DNA of 64,000 nucleotides, taken from contig OX375876.1 of the NCBI GenBank assembly GCA_947359465.1, forward strand, positions 120,151,444 through 120,215,443, in the 5' to 3' direction. Positions 34,450 through 46,274 of the stretch are shown here, piece after piece (position 1 is the first letter of the stretch; every line of letters begins with the position of its first letter). The DNA is from Metellina segmentata. Its lineage: Eukaryota > Arthropoda > Arachnida > Araneae > Tetragnathidae. A program made the position numbers and the translations under genes. A model generated the notes under the pieces. That model saw nothing but the letters and a program-made list of their open reading frames with translations, made no database searches and was not told the DNA's origin.

Positions 34450-35000
34450 TACTTCCATTGAACGACAATTATGAAGCCTGTTTCTGTGTATGCTCCATCG
34501 ACAAGGAAACTTATTCATACACCCCCTGAAGGGGAGGATGTCAGTACCGTGGTTTCATTTCTTCCTCTATCTCTCACTCAGCCCCCGAAAACCCACCCGA
34601 TACCGCTATCGAAATTAGATCAAAACGAAGCACAGGGATCCCTCCACCCGATACAGACATTCGGAGCCCCAACGATTAGCTCCCGGCAGTGGTTACTCCC
34701 GAAGTTCATTGGCTGAGCCGGAGTAAAATTCTGGGGAAATTCTGCTGAGAGCAGTTGCGTTTATCATCGAGTGCCTTGATTAAATTCTCGGATATAATGA
34801 TAATATCTCGAAATGTAATGGGCGCAAAGTATTTTATGGATTTCACTCGGATATCTCACAGTATGGCCTGAAGAGGAAATCGAGAAGCAGCTGAATCGTA
34901 TAAACCAGGGAAAGGGTTGTCGGTTGTACTTTTGGATCGGGTTATGCACCGGTGCTTGCGAGTACCCATCCGCAATTTGGAAAGAATGTCGTTGAGTCGC
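34450..35000. other. GC-richer single-copy island
   Basis: This sequence is strongly enriched in G+C over its flanks, and the 81-codon plus frame (34471-34716) has no recognisable domain. It is one of the clearest islands in the window and a candidate conserved non-coding element. Confidence 0.4.
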
Positions 35001-35168
35001 TGCTTTTCCCAGTAAATTGAATTTGAAATTTGTTTAACTCTGTTCTGGCGGTGGCTTTTGATCTGTGTTCACGGTATTTAGTTGAGTTGAGTGGTTGGGC
35101 ATTGATGGAGACTGTCTTGAGAAATATTTACAGTTGAAAATGTTCTGTCATCAGTCGTTTGTTATGAT

Positions 35169-35904
35169 TAGGGCAACTTTTTTGTAGCAGTAAAAATGGG
35201 AAAAGTTGCATTTATCATTCCCTGAAGTTGCATTTTTGGAATAAAGTTACATTTATTTTTGATACACTAAAATCTAAATAAATTATTCGTAAAAAATGAA
35301 AAAACTCAGAATTTATTGACAATTTTAGTGACAGACAAAAGTATTATTATAAATAATTAAATACAGTACAATATTGACGTCGTTGAATGGATGATCCTTG
35401 GGCAGTACTCTCTTTAGCATTGAAAAACTGCGCTCAATAGAGACTGATGTTGCGTGACATTGTTACTGTAGCAAATAATCATACGGAAAATCGTCTAGGG
35501 AAAGTAGCAATAGCTGTTATCTCGTTATTTTTTCCCAATCGTTTTTTAAGATTGCAATGAACCTCTTTAAAATCCATCCATCTTATATCTTCGTTCGCTG
35601 TCTCGATGTTGTACTCTTTCGATTCCGATTTTTCTACGAGAAGAATCAAACATTCGTATCTGCTTTTTATTTTCAGCAAACGTTTTGGCAGCTCTGGATA
35701 ATAACAATTGTATATTATTTAATTTTGAGCTAAATTTTATATAAAAAGTTGCAGGTAGTTGCATTTATGGAAAAAGTTGCATTTATGCTGCAGTTCTAAC
35801 TCTCTTACGATACACCCCATGCAGGAGGAATTTTGGTCTTAGCACTTAACATGCAACATAGAACGTGTGAAAATAAGTTGCATTTGTTGCAAAAAATTGC
35901 CCTA
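35169..35904 (-). mobile_element. hAT-family deletion derivative, 736 bp
   Basis: The ends TAGGGCAACTTTTTT (35169) and AAAAAATTGCCCTA (ending 35904) are inverted. They are flanked by the exact 8-bp duplication GTTATGAT (35161-35168 and 35905-35912). An 8-bp target duplication with TAGGG/CAGGG ends defines hAT elements. Subterminal AAGTTGCATTTAT motifs recur near both ends (35205, 35230, 35758, 35778, 35878), as expected for transposase-binding repeats. Only a C-terminal coding remnant is present. Confidence 0.93.
35360..35690 (-). pseudogene. hAT transposase C-terminal (dimerisation) remnant
   Basis: The minus strand reads ATSVSIERSFSMLKRVLPKD, the signature of the hAT C-terminal dimerisation region (S-x-x-x-E-R-x-F-S). 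It continues with HPFNDVNIVL. Upstream on the same strand is a 66-codon frame (35479-35679) rich in charged residues, probably from the region just before. The BED zinc finger and RNase H-like core are lacking, consistent with internal deletion. Confidence 0.85.
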
Positions 35905-36744
35905 GTTATGATAGATATTGACAGGAAAAACTACTTACATGGATATATTTATTAAATTCTATTGTATCGTTCTTCAGTGTGATTGCTTATTGCTCTAACT
36001 ATCCACACGTTGCGTGGTTCAAATGGAACTAAACAGTTAGAATATGCGATATCTCCATAACAAACCATCGTAGAGGTGTGTCAAAATGATGGAAGCATCT
36101 ATCGTTGGCTCACGAAATGTTTACTATTAAAAATGATCTCACATCAATCGTTCCGTTGTTACTGATATTGGCATGTGTCAGTAATTATAGATGTATATTT
36201 ATTAAATTATGTTATACCATTGTTGAGTGCTATAGTTCATTACTCTAACTAACCGCATGTCCCTGTACCTGATTTCAATTAGAATATGTTAGTTTGAACA
36301 GGCATGACAAGAACAAGCGTAGGGAGTTAGTTGTGATGGAAAATTATATCCTTAACAATATTTGCAGTTGAAGCTGTTTTACCATCTGTCGTTCTGTTAA
36401 TACCGGTATGGACAAGTGTTACTAATTTCATGAATAGATTTATTAAACGCTATTGAATGCATTGTTGCAATGGGATAGTTCAGTGGTTAATTACCACATG
36501 TACATGTATCATGTCTCACTTCGGATTCACCAGTTTAGTTGTAGCTAGAACATTCATAGGTAGAGTGTGTATCACATTGAGATATAAACTTCTATCCTTG
36601 ACTAATATTATACACTTGAATATTCTTTCACATCAATCGTTTTGGTAATAGTGATATTGACAAGTGTTTACTAATTACATGAATAGATTCGTTAAGTGCT
36701 ATTAAATGCATGTCATAGTTTATCACTAACATAATATTTATTGA

Positions 36745-37045
36745 ATCTAGTCTGAATTGGAATTTAGTACTTTTAATTGGCGTGGTCAAAACGTGACTAA
36801 CTTAATACTCTACCCCTGATTAATACCACAATAATGCATTAGCCGAACCTGACTGTAGCAACAGAGGCCCCAAACAAATATTTTGTCAAAGAATGTATGT
36901 CCGGAAAAGTCTCGTTTAGACAGTAGAAGGCAGTTTTTACGTCATTCAGTAACATCATTTCTGTGGCGTAAGACAGCAATCCCTGAACAGATATTTAACG
37001 GATATGCATCGTTAAGCGATATCACATTTTTCCAGAAGAGAACGA
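36745..37045. other. Sequence before SINE, nothing recognised
   Basis: No gene or repeat unit recognised. Confidence 0.4.
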
Positions 37046-37049
37046 TCAT

Positions 37050-37270
37050 CTGATGACAACGCCTCAATTTTGAAATACGGTCAGATGGCGATGTAAACAC
37101 TTGAGTAGGCACCCCACTCTCCAAACTTATACACCATGCCAACGTGAGGACATTTGAGGCCTCGACAGATTAAAAGTGAACCAACCCCAACGTAGGAGAC
37201 GGTTTTGTGTGGATCGAGTTTCGAACTCGCAATCCTCCGTATCCTTATTCACAATTCTACTAAATACAGG
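37050..37270 (-). mobile_element. SINE, head type B
   Basis: The minus-strand body (complements of CCGTATTTCAAAATTG, GGAGAGTGGGGTGCC, GTCCTCACGTTGGCATGG) is followed by a type-B head with CGAGTTCGAAAC. The 3' third is missing. Confidence 0.85.
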
Positions 37271-37279
37271 GTTCTTTTA

Positions 37280-38670
37280 ATTTATTATATATTTTAATAC
37301 GAGTTCATCCAGATTTTTAGTTGTAATCACTCTAAGAATATTTTTCATAATTTCTAAGATACTTGCCTACGACACATTGTAAACCTTTAAAAACTTCTTT
37401 ACCACAGTATAATACGGATTATACCGTCCGATGATCGATTCTGGATGACAAAAAGACACAAGCTCGGTGAATACCCTTTACCAAAAATGTCCTTTTTACG
37501 ATCTTAATTTTGAGTTTCAGGATGAAAGGGACATTTGTCAGTGTAGAACTTTGCCGGAATGTCATAATTACAGGACCCAACCCCATCTGTTCTTTCCGGT
37601 GCTCCATCAAAAGGATGTCAAAACCCTCCCTCAGTTGAGTCTGGTAAAAAGGCAAAAGAGCCATAAAAATAAGCGACATAATTCACATCTATTTTTGTCA
37701 GTAAATTTTCCTATTGTCTTGTGCTTCATTCTATTTTTAATATGTTCAAAAATTTTACGGTTCTTTTGATTTAAGAGGTACTTGTTTTGACAAATAAATT
37801 ATGCTTTGCCATACATTGAATTATATACTGTACTGGTTCATATACAATTCACGATTTTACCACAAAATATATTAACAGCATTTCTCTGGAACTGAATAGA
37901 GCACTTATAATACATATTTTATGCACTATATAATAGCAACAGGATGCAATTTACGATAAAAGATGCTTTTTATGTAAATCTAAACATCGAACGTGATACC
38001 AGACCAGTTCCTCAGGCTATAAAATACGTGCTTCTCGTTTTATTTGGAAATGACATTACTTATGTTACCTTAAAACAATTCACACGTAATTAATCATTCA
38101 TTTATTTTAATTAGTTTGATTTCCTTTTCTAAATAAACATAAGAGTAATCCAAGTTTTTCCTTTGGACATTCCATAGATTCTGACTTCAAATTGGAGGGA
38201 AAGCTTTTCTCAGACATAATCGGTCGCATAGGATATCGTATACCCCTGTCTCCGTTTAAATAAAAGGCACTTCGCTAAATAAGGTACCTAATTGTTTACG
38301 CAGGCGAATTTAAATGGTATTAATTTAATTATTTAGATGCTAAAACATACAAAAAGACACGCTGTGTATATTCTACACATATCGTTGAAAATTCCCATTC
38401 TGTTGGAGTGAAGGTCTGGAAGGTTTTTAGCTTAAAGAGGGCAAAGATAAATAACTAGAGACGAACCAGTGCACACTTTTGGTAAATATTAGTAAAATGT
38501 CGCTCTATTCGAGTTCAAGTATGCATGACACGAAAATATACATAAGCTTCGATGTGAACTCCGATTCTAAAAGTCCAAAAGGACTGAAACTGCTTTTAAG
38601 TTGCGTAGAAATCATGCGCAAATGAAATCCTACAATTTTCTCGGTATGTATTCATAAATTTTTTTGGGGG
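37280..38670. other. AT-rich sequence, nothing recognised
   Basis: Overlapping frames at 37419-37769 (86 codons minus, 100 codons plus) sit in a GC-richer patch, but neither has a recognisable motif. Confidence 0.35.
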
Positions 38671-38679
38671 GAGCTCAGA

Positions 38680-39480
38680 CTTATAGTTCAATTCCATTGA
38701 CTATGCAATCGTCACGTGGTTTTGAGTATGGGCCAGATTCAACTGAAACGCGATCGATCTCCTCGATCGACTGAAAGTGCCACGAAAGAGTCGTATTTTG
38801 GAATTTATTTCGCCGTCTAAACACGATCGAGGCTGTTAGGGTTACCACAGTAGCAAGATGATTGATCAAATGGTTATGTCGTCACTGAATCGTCAATTGA
38901 TCAATAAGAGAAAGTGAAATTTCGCCGTGTTTGTTTACTATATTTGGCCTTAATTTCACTCTCCCAATTTCAGGCATGTATTTCTTCACAATCCTATTTC
39001 ATTCCACCTTCCTTTTACAACTGTAGAATGAGCAAAGAAAGCGAGGTTTTGGTTCCTGCCGGTAGAAGTCCACCCGGATGTCGTGATCGGAAAACTCGGA
39101 TGTGTTTACTTCACTTAGTTGAACAGCAACAACGATAGAATGACGTTGTGCCATTGAGCTAAATGCTTGCGGGTCTGGGAGAATTGGAAGCGTAGGCAAC
39201 GTAGGAAAACTCTCGGTCATTTAAATTCAAAGGATTTCCTCGAAATCGTATATTTCTATCTTTCAAAAATTAATAGAAGGCGCCATGATGCGAAGAAACT
39301 TCAACAGAAAATGATCGCATCGAGCGTTCTCGTGGTGCGGAGAGGAGTAGAAAATTCTCGATCACTGAATCGAGTATACACGATCGAGTCGTTTCAGATG
39401 AATCGTCGGTAAGCAGCGGCCAATAGAATTTCGAGGCGATATGATCAAGAAATGTTGCAGTTGAATCTCGCCCTAAGTCT
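38680..39480. other. GC-richer, CGATCGA-rich island
   Basis: The sequence is rich in GATCGA/TCGATC words (CGATCGATCTCCTCGATCGA at 38751 and CACGATCGAG at 38822 and 39379). A 74-codon plus frame (38914-39138) starts MKFRRVCLLYLALISLSQFQ and looks superficially like a signal peptide; it follows a possible splice-acceptor tract but has no domain. I do not call it a gene. Confidence 0.35.
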
Positions 39481-39489
39481 ATTCTTTAA

Positions 39490-40715
39490 AATGGATGATA
39501 GGTTGGAACTTAAACCGCTTCATCAACTGGAATCCTTAGTGCGAATCTTGGTTAAAAGTTTATCTTTCGTTTGGTCGAGTCGGTGGGACAAAAATCCTTC
39601 ACAACAATCACATTTCATGCTTTTGTGTTTAACAGTCTTCTAATAACGACATTCTACCCCTGTTCAAACTTCTACTAATCCAAGAAAGACTGTCTTCTTT
39701 CAGGAATCCAACAAGGGGATTACGGTTGGTTGGCTGATTTAAGTTTTATGGCGCACGATCCATAATAGGATAAACTGCGTCAAACACAAGACATTCAACA
39801 GAATATATATTAATGCATCGGAGTAATAAGCAGACCAACATTGAAAACACCAAGTGAATAAAATCAAAGGTAATATTTTGTGTTGACGATATCAAGATCC
39901 ACTCAATTTGTTTCTTCGAGATCTACTGCTCATCAAGATCTCTTGAGTATTGTCAGTGACGAGAAAACATCGTCGAGATCACCAGCAGGAGGATTTATAT
40001 CGAAATTTAAAAAATCTATCAAACCACCCAGCCTTCTTTGTTTTTGTATTCGCAGCGTATAACCTTAACATGTAAGAGGATCGTATTTGTTACCTCTCTC
40101 CCACATATTGCTTTATGAAACGGGATCAAGTAGTGATTATTGACCGATCATAAAAAGGGAGAAATCTGGGAAAATACCGCAGCTCTCTGCACATAAAGCT
40201 GCAAGAAATCTAGCCCCATCATAAAATACACCTTATACCCGCTTTACCTGACGCGACATTTATTATTTTAGAGCCCAACCCGAGTCCAGAGTTGCTGGTC
40301 TGAAACGAAGCCGTAAAAGCTCTTTTTCGAAGCTTTTCAGTAAACCTCACAAAGAGTCGTAAAAAAGTGCCGTAAATTTGGATTTCTAAGCTTCACCTGA
40401 TCCTGTCTTTGACGTCTATATGAAGTCTCGAGTGTATTTACGGTGTCCCCGTATCGGAGTGACTCAGAAAAGCCGACGGACTTAGAAAATACCTTTATAA
40501 ATTGAAATGGGAGGGAAATGAAATGTTTTCAAACATGCTCTTCACTTACAGCTAAATCTTTGTTTTATTCAAAATAATCTGCCGGAGAAAAAGTCATTCT
40601 TCAAAAGTACTTTTTTATCCAATGTTAGAATATATTTTTTTAGATGCTTGCATGAATACTATCATTCTAAACTTCAAGGATATTTAATTCGTCCTTAACA
40701 CTCAGATTAGTTTCG
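39490..40715. other. Mixed sequence with a second GC-richer patch (40250-40490)
   Basis: No gene recognised. 39890-39970 has GACGATATCAAGATCCAC and CATCAAGATCTC, which may be a badly decayed unit of the palindromic repeat family. Confidence 0.3.
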
Positions 40716-40723
40716 ACAACATA

Positions 40724-40800
40724 CAGTACTAAGTCCAAAATCCGGAATTCTCCGGACTTGAGCCATTCCGGATTTCGGATTATTTGCGTTTTTTGTCAAA
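40724..40800 (+). mobile_element. Solo Tigger-like terminus (tentative)
   Basis: CAGTACTAAGTCCAAAATCC, preceded by TA, followed by GGAATTCTCCGGAC and a second CCGGATTTCGG block, has the look of a Tigger/pogo left end. No right end was found within the next kilobase, so it is either truncated or a coincidence. Confidence 0.35.
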
Positions 40801-41104
40801 AAAAAACTTAATATATCCCCCTTCCCCCGCGCGAATTTTGCGTTTTAAATAGTAAAATAGAAAATATATAAATAGAAATAATTTAAAAAAAAAGGAAAAA
40901 GCCTTTTGATACATCCAACAAATTTTACTTGCAAATCTAATCTTCGTGTGTGGCATTTACTCTGAATACGTCCGTTGTTTTGCGTTGTTTTATCAATTAG
41001 GTTCAGGTTTAACTCCTTGTTCTTTAAAAATTGTCGGAAATATGTAAAAAAGGAGGAAAACAAAAATAAAAAACTCCGGTAAACAAAACTTTGGGGGTAT
41101 TAAA

Positions 41105-41290
41105 CCTCGTTTACCAAGGTCTGACCACCTTTGCTAATGACATGATACCTCGTTATAAGGCAACTGTCTTTATGGTGACAAGCTCAAGATCTGGTCAGTT
41201 TTCTTCTAGTGACAAAATATCTTGCTTATTAAGATCTGGTTAATTTTATTAATTGCTAGATACTTCGGCGAAAGACCTACAAAGAAGGTT
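41105..41290. repeat. Palindrome-bearing ~42-bp repeat array, locus 4
   Basis: Units with AAGGTCTGACCACCTTTGCT, GATACCTCGTTATAAGG, CAAGATCTGGTCAGTTTTCT and CAAAATATCTTGC. Plus-orientation. Confidence 0.8.
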
Positions 41291-41319
41291 AACTATCTGT
41301 GATGGGGGGTATGTAGTAT

Positions 41320-41415
41320 ATTAACATCACATCGGAACAGTACAACGGGCTATTTTTGACTATCCAGGAACAGTACCGAAGGAAAAGATCCAAAGATAAC
41401 GCCTCGTAACGAGAA
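41320..41415 (-). mobile_element. SINE 3' fragment
   Basis: The complement of the SINE 3' region (ACAACGGGCTATTTTTGAC, AAGATCCAAAG). The head and body are missing. Confidence 0.75.
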
Positions 41416-41540
41416 CAGCAACTGATCGTAATTCTCTGATGTATTCGAACTCATTATTTCAGCTTGCAATCTGTAGTCTTCCCTGTATGGTTTCTAACTC
41501 CAATTCTAATATTGTTGACCAATGAAAAGTTAAAAAATGA

Positions 41541-41996
41541 TTAGAATATAAGGAAATAAGAAATATAGTATTTCCTAATAATCATATTGTGAGGGAAGAA
41601 GAAATATAATATTTCCAAATGATTATATTGTGAGGAAAGAATACATATTATATCTCTAAATGATTATATTCTGAGGAAAGAAGAAATATAACATTTCCAA
41701 ATAATTATATTCTGAGGAAAATATAAATATAATATTTCCAAATGATTATATTGTGAGGAAGGAATAAATATAATATCTCTAAATGATTATATTCTGAGGA
41801 AAGAAGAAATATAATCTTTCCAAATGCTTATATTCTGAGGGGGGGGGGAGAGAATAAATACAATACTTCCAAATTATTATATTCTGAGGAAAGAAGAAAT
41901 ATAATATTTCCAAATGATTATATTCTGAGGAAAGAAGAAATATAACATTTCCAAATGATTATATTGTAAGGAAAAAAGAAACATATTTCCAAACGA
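41541..41996. repeat. Minisatellite, 41-bp unit, about 10-11 copies
   Basis: The unit starts GAGGAAAGAAGAAATATAAT and ends AATGATTATATTCT. Copies are in register from 41591; one is expanded by a run of nine or more G at about 41839. Substitutions are mostly at the AAGAAG and TTTCC positions. Confidence 0.95.
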
Positions 41997-41999
41997 TCC

Positions 42000-43055
42000 T
42001 GTTAAATGGAAATGAGACCAGAAAAATCTTATTAACGGATTACATTCAAAGATGACCTAGAGAAGATTTACGAAGGAATCACGTCAAAGGAAAGGAGTAG
42101 TAAACTAATTCTAATGAATTCTATTCTAGAAAAAGACTAATAGATTTTTTTCCCCAAATATATTATATTTTAAAGAAAGCTACTTTATAGATTTGTTTAC
42201 AGCTACATTTTTCAAATTAAAAAAAATGATATTTTAAGTGTATACCGTGAAGTCTCATGAAACTGAACACAAATGTGTTATATTTAATATTAAATGTGTA
42301 TATTTCAATGTTGAGTAGTAAAAGTTGTATAGTTTCGATGCATTAAGTTATTTGAATTCATTTAATATAACTTTTGAAATACCTGCCAGCAATGATTTCT
42401 AGACAAACATTTTTTGGCAAAGATGAGCGTCTTTGTTTAATAAAAATAATACACACGAGGACTCAATTTAAGAAATTCAAGATCAATATAAATAAAAACT
42501 AATTTAGACCATTTTAGTCTTAAGAACTTACTAGAATGGTTTTGAACAAATCTGACTAATGAAGCGATGAATATACCATAATAAATCACACCGGCCAGTT
42601 TCTAATAAATGCAACCAGTTTATAAAACGGTACTCAAAAATTTGAAAAGTTGTTTTTTCAACAAAATTTGATCGAGTGATACATTGTACAATACTTCAGA
42701 TTTTTATTGCATTGAATCACACAAGTTGTGTTAATATAATATAAAGCGTAAACCCTTATTTGTTTCAAGAATTTTTTAAATATTGATTTCTTTCTGATTT
42801 ATTTCTATTTGTCAATTAATTAATCAATCTCAAAGAAATTTTCCACTTATACGAAATAAAGTATTTTCAAAATGAATGAAAAGAGGTTTTTTTTTAATTA
42901 AATATTCAAACTACAAATACACACCAGGCGGTACACAAAGATTATAATTATGTTAACCAAATACTCTCCATAAGATTAATCTGGATTTTTTTTAAATGTA
43001 GTTCATCACATTTTCGGCGTTTAATTTAATTGGTGCTGACCCCATGGTCAGAATT
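42000..43055. other. AT-rich sequence, nothing recognised
   Basis: No coding or repeat signal. Confidence 0.45.
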
Positions 43056-43207
43056 ATAATCAATGTTCTGCAATACAACTCCAAGCAAATGCAATTGTTC
43101 TGCAGGCATTTGGTACATTTTTTTAAAACTGCAGTCAAATCGAAAACAGACATAGAATACAATTATCGGCAAAATAGGTATTACATATTTATAATGAAAT
43201 ATCAGCA

Positions 43208-43364
43208 TTAATGCGACAATGAGGAAGCCACATGTGCCGACCTTGAGAGCTCGTGTACAGCGCCACCTATCGATTTCCGCCCGTGCTTTCCTATGCAATT
43301 ATGGTTCCTAACGATGTTGTCTACCTCCTCTCCAAGTTTGTACACGAAATTCCGCGACACCCTG
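43208..43364 (-). mobile_element. mariner-like 5' end fragment
   Basis: The reverse complement matches the left end of the complete element at 44197 for about 150 bp: terminus CAGGGTGTCGCGGAATTTCG (ending here at 43364, followed by TA), then GGAGAGGAGGTAGACAACAT, and GTGGCGCTGTACACGAGCTC. It is truncated at 43208, where the left copy of the direct duplication stops. Confidence 0.85.
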
Positions 43365-43435
43365 TAGAATAGTATAACACGCTGGGGCACCTCGTACTTA
43401 TTTTTCCATGACATAACATCAATTTTTTTATTTTT

Positions 43436-43472
43436 TTGACTTATGTCACTTTTTTGCCGGGGTGCGATAACA
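43436..43472 (-). repeat. Copy of the 6.63-kb inverted-repeat motif
   Basis: TATGTCACTTTTTTGCCGGG followed by GTGCGATAAC matches the arm at 6863-6893 with few changes. No partner arm was found nearby. Confidence 0.7.
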
Positions 43473-44196
43473 CCTTTAAAAAGCTATATGTTTACTTAAA
43501 AGATCATACATTCGAGTATTGTATTGTTTTACCCATATAACCTTGGTGTAGAATAATATTCAATGTTCTGCAACACAACTCCAAACAATTGCAATTGTTC
43601 TGCAGGCATGTTTCCGAATTTTAAAACTGCAGTAAAATCAAAAACAGACGTAAAACACAGTTATCGGCTAAATATGTATTACATATTTATAGTAAAACAC
43701 ACATCAAAATTAATTAACTTACTTTATTTAAAACCAAGGCATGCTTTCAGAATTTGCAATTCTGGTTCGATAACTTTTGAAGTTAAATATTTTGTCATTG
43801 ACATAGAAGATGTGTTATTTATAAAGTGTTTGTGGTCATTTGGGAGGTGTAGGGAGGTTGTTACGTTGCTAGAAAAGTAAAAGTAGGTGTGGCAAGGAGC
43901 GCGCTTTGCACTGCAGAACATCGTAATTTATGATTTAAAAAAAATCGGCCAAAATTTTGATAAAATTAAGGAAAAATTCTTATGCAAAGACATTGTTTGG
44001 TTCTGTGACGTACGTCGTAGTTTTAAGCACTTGCTTCTCCAGGGGTGCTGACCATTCAGTCATATCTCACTTTTGAATTTATATTTTTTAATTTTCATTG
44101 GCTAGGTGCTGAAATTGTACATAAAAAACAAGTCAAAGTCACGTTCCGAATGCGAAAAAGGAACCCATAGTGCCGTAGAAATACTTTTGGTACCTA

Positions 44197-45650
44197 CAGG
44201 GCGTCCTGGAACTTTGTGTTCAAACTTGGAGTGGAGGTAGAGAACATAGCTTGGAACATTAATTACATAGGAAAGCACGTGCGGAAATCGACAAGTGGCG
44301 CTGTATGCGTGTTCTCTCAAGATTGGCACGTGAGGCTTCCTCATTGTAGACGCCGACTGCGTGCGATCAACGTTAATCGTTTCACAAACGCCGAGTTGAC
44401 GGACATCCACTTCATCTAAGGCCTAACCGACGGCAATGGACCCGCTGTTGTTCGGCTGTATCTTGAAAAATATGCAGCGAGGTGGCAACCAAATTATCAA
44501 ATGTTCTCTCGGATACATCAGAACCTTGCGGAACGGGATACTACACAGGAACGGTGCAGGATACTGGGCGGCCGCGAACAGCACGAACACCCATATTCGA
44601 AGAGGGTCTGTTGCATGCTGTGGACCGAAATTCTGGTACCAGTGTTACGTGTGCTTGCCACTGCCACCGGAACGTCTCGATCAACTGTCAATCGCATACT
44701 GCAGGGCGAAGCCTTATATCTCTTTCATTTTCAGAGAGTTCAGTTATTGCAGCCGGATCGTCCCCATGACGTGTAGTGTGTTCACAGTGGTTTCTACACC
44801 AAAGTGCAGCCGACACGCAATTTTCCAGTTCTGATATGTTCAGTGATGAAGCAAGCTTTTCACGTGAAGGGGTGTTCAATACGCACAAAGCGCACATGTG
44901 AGCATTAGACAACCCACACGGAAATCGACCACGAGCCGCACGACAACGATTCACTGTTAATGTGTGGGCAGGTATAGTGGGGGACAGTTTAGTAGGGCCA
45001 TACATCTTACCACCTCGACTGGATGCTCGCAAGTATCTCGTCTTTCTTCAAGAGGTACTTCCGGAAATGTTTAACGATGTCCCCGCACATGTTCGGCGTA
45101 GGATGTGGTTTCAACATGATGGGGCGCCATCTTATTACGCAAGGTGTGTACGTGATCATTTGGACAGGACATTTGAAAACAATTGGATTGAGTAATGTCG
45201 GTCGAGTCGCTTGACCTCCCAGATCACTTGATTTATCCCCTTTGATTATTTTCTCTGGGGTGCCATGAAGAGCATTGTGTACGATACGCCCGTAAATTCT
45301 AAAATGGAATTGGTGGTACGAATCTCCATTGATGCTGCTACGATCAGCGAAACGCCAGGTATCTTCGAAAATGTTCGTCATTCCATGTCGCGTAGGTGTA
45401 GTGCGTGCATCCATGCCAATTGGCGCGATGTCGAACACCTCCTGTGATGCTTGTAGGTCATATTTTGTACTATTTTGTTGTGTACTACAGCGTTTTACAC
45501 TACATTCTGTGTTGTGTCCTTATTGTGTCTTTTGGTCTCTTTATCAAGTGAGGGTAACGTTTCCGCGCATGCTTTTCTGTGTAATTATCATTCCTAACGA
45601 TGTTCTCTACCTCCCCACCAAGTTTGTACACGAAGTTCTGGGAGACCCTG
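44197..45650 (+). mobile_element. mariner-like element, both ends present, 1454 bp
   Basis: The left terminus CAGGGCGTCCTGGAACTTTG and the right terminus (complement CAGGGTCTCCCAGAACTTCG) pair for more than 80 bp, through GAGGTAGAGAACAT and ATTACA. They are flanked by TA at 44195-44196 and 45651-45652. The length fits a full mariner-type element with a single transposase gene, now broken. A 5' end of the same family lies 0.8 kb upstream in opposite orientation. Confidence 0.95.
44372..45447 (+). pseudogene. mariner-like transposase, frameshifted
   Basis: The original frame starts at about 44372 (NRFTNAELTDIHF; family members begin M-x-R-F-T-x-x-E) and leads into an N-terminal helix-turn-helix region. 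From 44501, MFSRIHQNLAERDTT and a TGTSRSTVNRILQGE helix-turn-helix are readable. The catalytic domain has MFSDEASFSREGVFN (first D) at about 44837, then MWAGIVGDSLVGPYILPPRL and MWFQHDGAPSYYARCVRDHL (second D) in 44962-45195. LDLSPLIIF (a decayed PPRSPDLSPLDFF) follows, and MKSIVYDTP..VEHLL ends at 45447. Several frameshifts and stops split it; the third acidic residue region is damaged. Length and order fit a once-complete transposase of about 350 residues. Confidence 0.93.
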
Positions 45651-45834
45651 TATATTTAGCTAGCTTGACAGAAAATGCCTGTCAATGTATCAATGGCTGT
45701 TTCATTCACACATATCTTTCAGACTACATCATATCTAGTTTTAGTCATCATATGCGAATAAACATATAAGAATTAAAAAAAAAAGAAGCTCGGATTTATT
45801 TTATTAACCTCCCTGGTTTTTATTATGACGATTT

Positions 45835-45985
45835 ATCCTGACACTAGAAAAAATTGACCAGATCGTGATAGACGAGAGCACCTTCATTAGAAAAACTGAT
45901 CAGATCTTAATCTTTTCAGCATTTAAAAATTGGCATTTTTTATGACGAGGTATCTCGTCATTAGAAAATTGATTAAACCTAGATG
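45835..45985. repeat. Palindrome-bearing ~42-bp repeat array, locus 5
   Basis: Units in minus sense: GAAAAAATTGACCAGATCGT, AAAACTGATCAGATCTTAAT, GACGAGGTATCTCGTCATTA. The last is a near-perfect palindrome core. Confidence 0.8.
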
Positions 45986-46206
45986 GAAGCCACTTGGTGT
46001 GTCAAATATGTTTAAATGTATTTATCAAATTTTAAAAGTAGTCCATATCTCACGCATCGTTTGTAATAGAAGGTTGTAAACATTTCGTCTCGAAATATGA
46101 ATGGTGGTGGAAGTTTGAAATCCAAATACCAAGCGAATTACCTGGGGATTCAGAATGTCCTCTCAGTTTGGATTAATGTAACTCTAGAGATATTCTGTAG
46201 GTAATA

Positions 46207-46270
46207 GGTAATTTTTAATTAACGTCATTCTAGAGCAACACAACAAGGCTAGTAGGTAACAGTGAGTAAG
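46207..46270 (-). mobile_element. SINE tail fragment
   Basis: TAGGTAATTTTTAATTAACG followed by TCATTCTAGAGCAACACAAC is the complement of the SINE 3' end; about 60 bp only. Confidence 0.75.
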
Positions 46271-46274
46271 TAAC

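Larger units (their letters stand above)
35090..36740. repeat. Diverged tandem repeat, about 240-250 bp unit, interrupted by hAT
   Basis: TTTATTAAATTCTATTG-type anchors occur at about 35948, 36198, 36438 and 36685, and GAAATATTTACAGTTGAAAA-type anchors at about 35120, 36115 and 36355. The first copy is split by the hAT element: its left half ends CGTTTGTTATGAT and its right half resumes AGATATTGACAGG. Confidence 0.8.
43056..43700. repeat. Direct duplication flanking a mariner end
   Basis: 43056-43204 and 43553-43700 align over about 150 bp (CAATGTTCTGCAA(T/C)ACAACT, AATTGTTCTGCAGGCAT, TTATCGGC(A/T)AAATA). A mariner terminus and a copy of the GCCGGGGTGCGATA motif lie between. Confidence 0.85.

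Noticed and set aside
38914..39138. 74-codon frame with a signal-peptide-like start and an upstream pyrimidine tract ending in CAG
   Set aside because: No domain, no partner exon and overlapping frames on the other strand are equally open; a hydrophobic start is easily produced by chance in AT-rich sequence.
45007..45438. 143-codon minus-strand frame
   Set aside because: Antisense shadow of the mariner-like transposase gene.
45329..45769. 146-codon plus-strand frame, the longest in the window
   Set aside because: It is an out-of-frame reading of the mariner-like transposase end and terminal inverted repeat.
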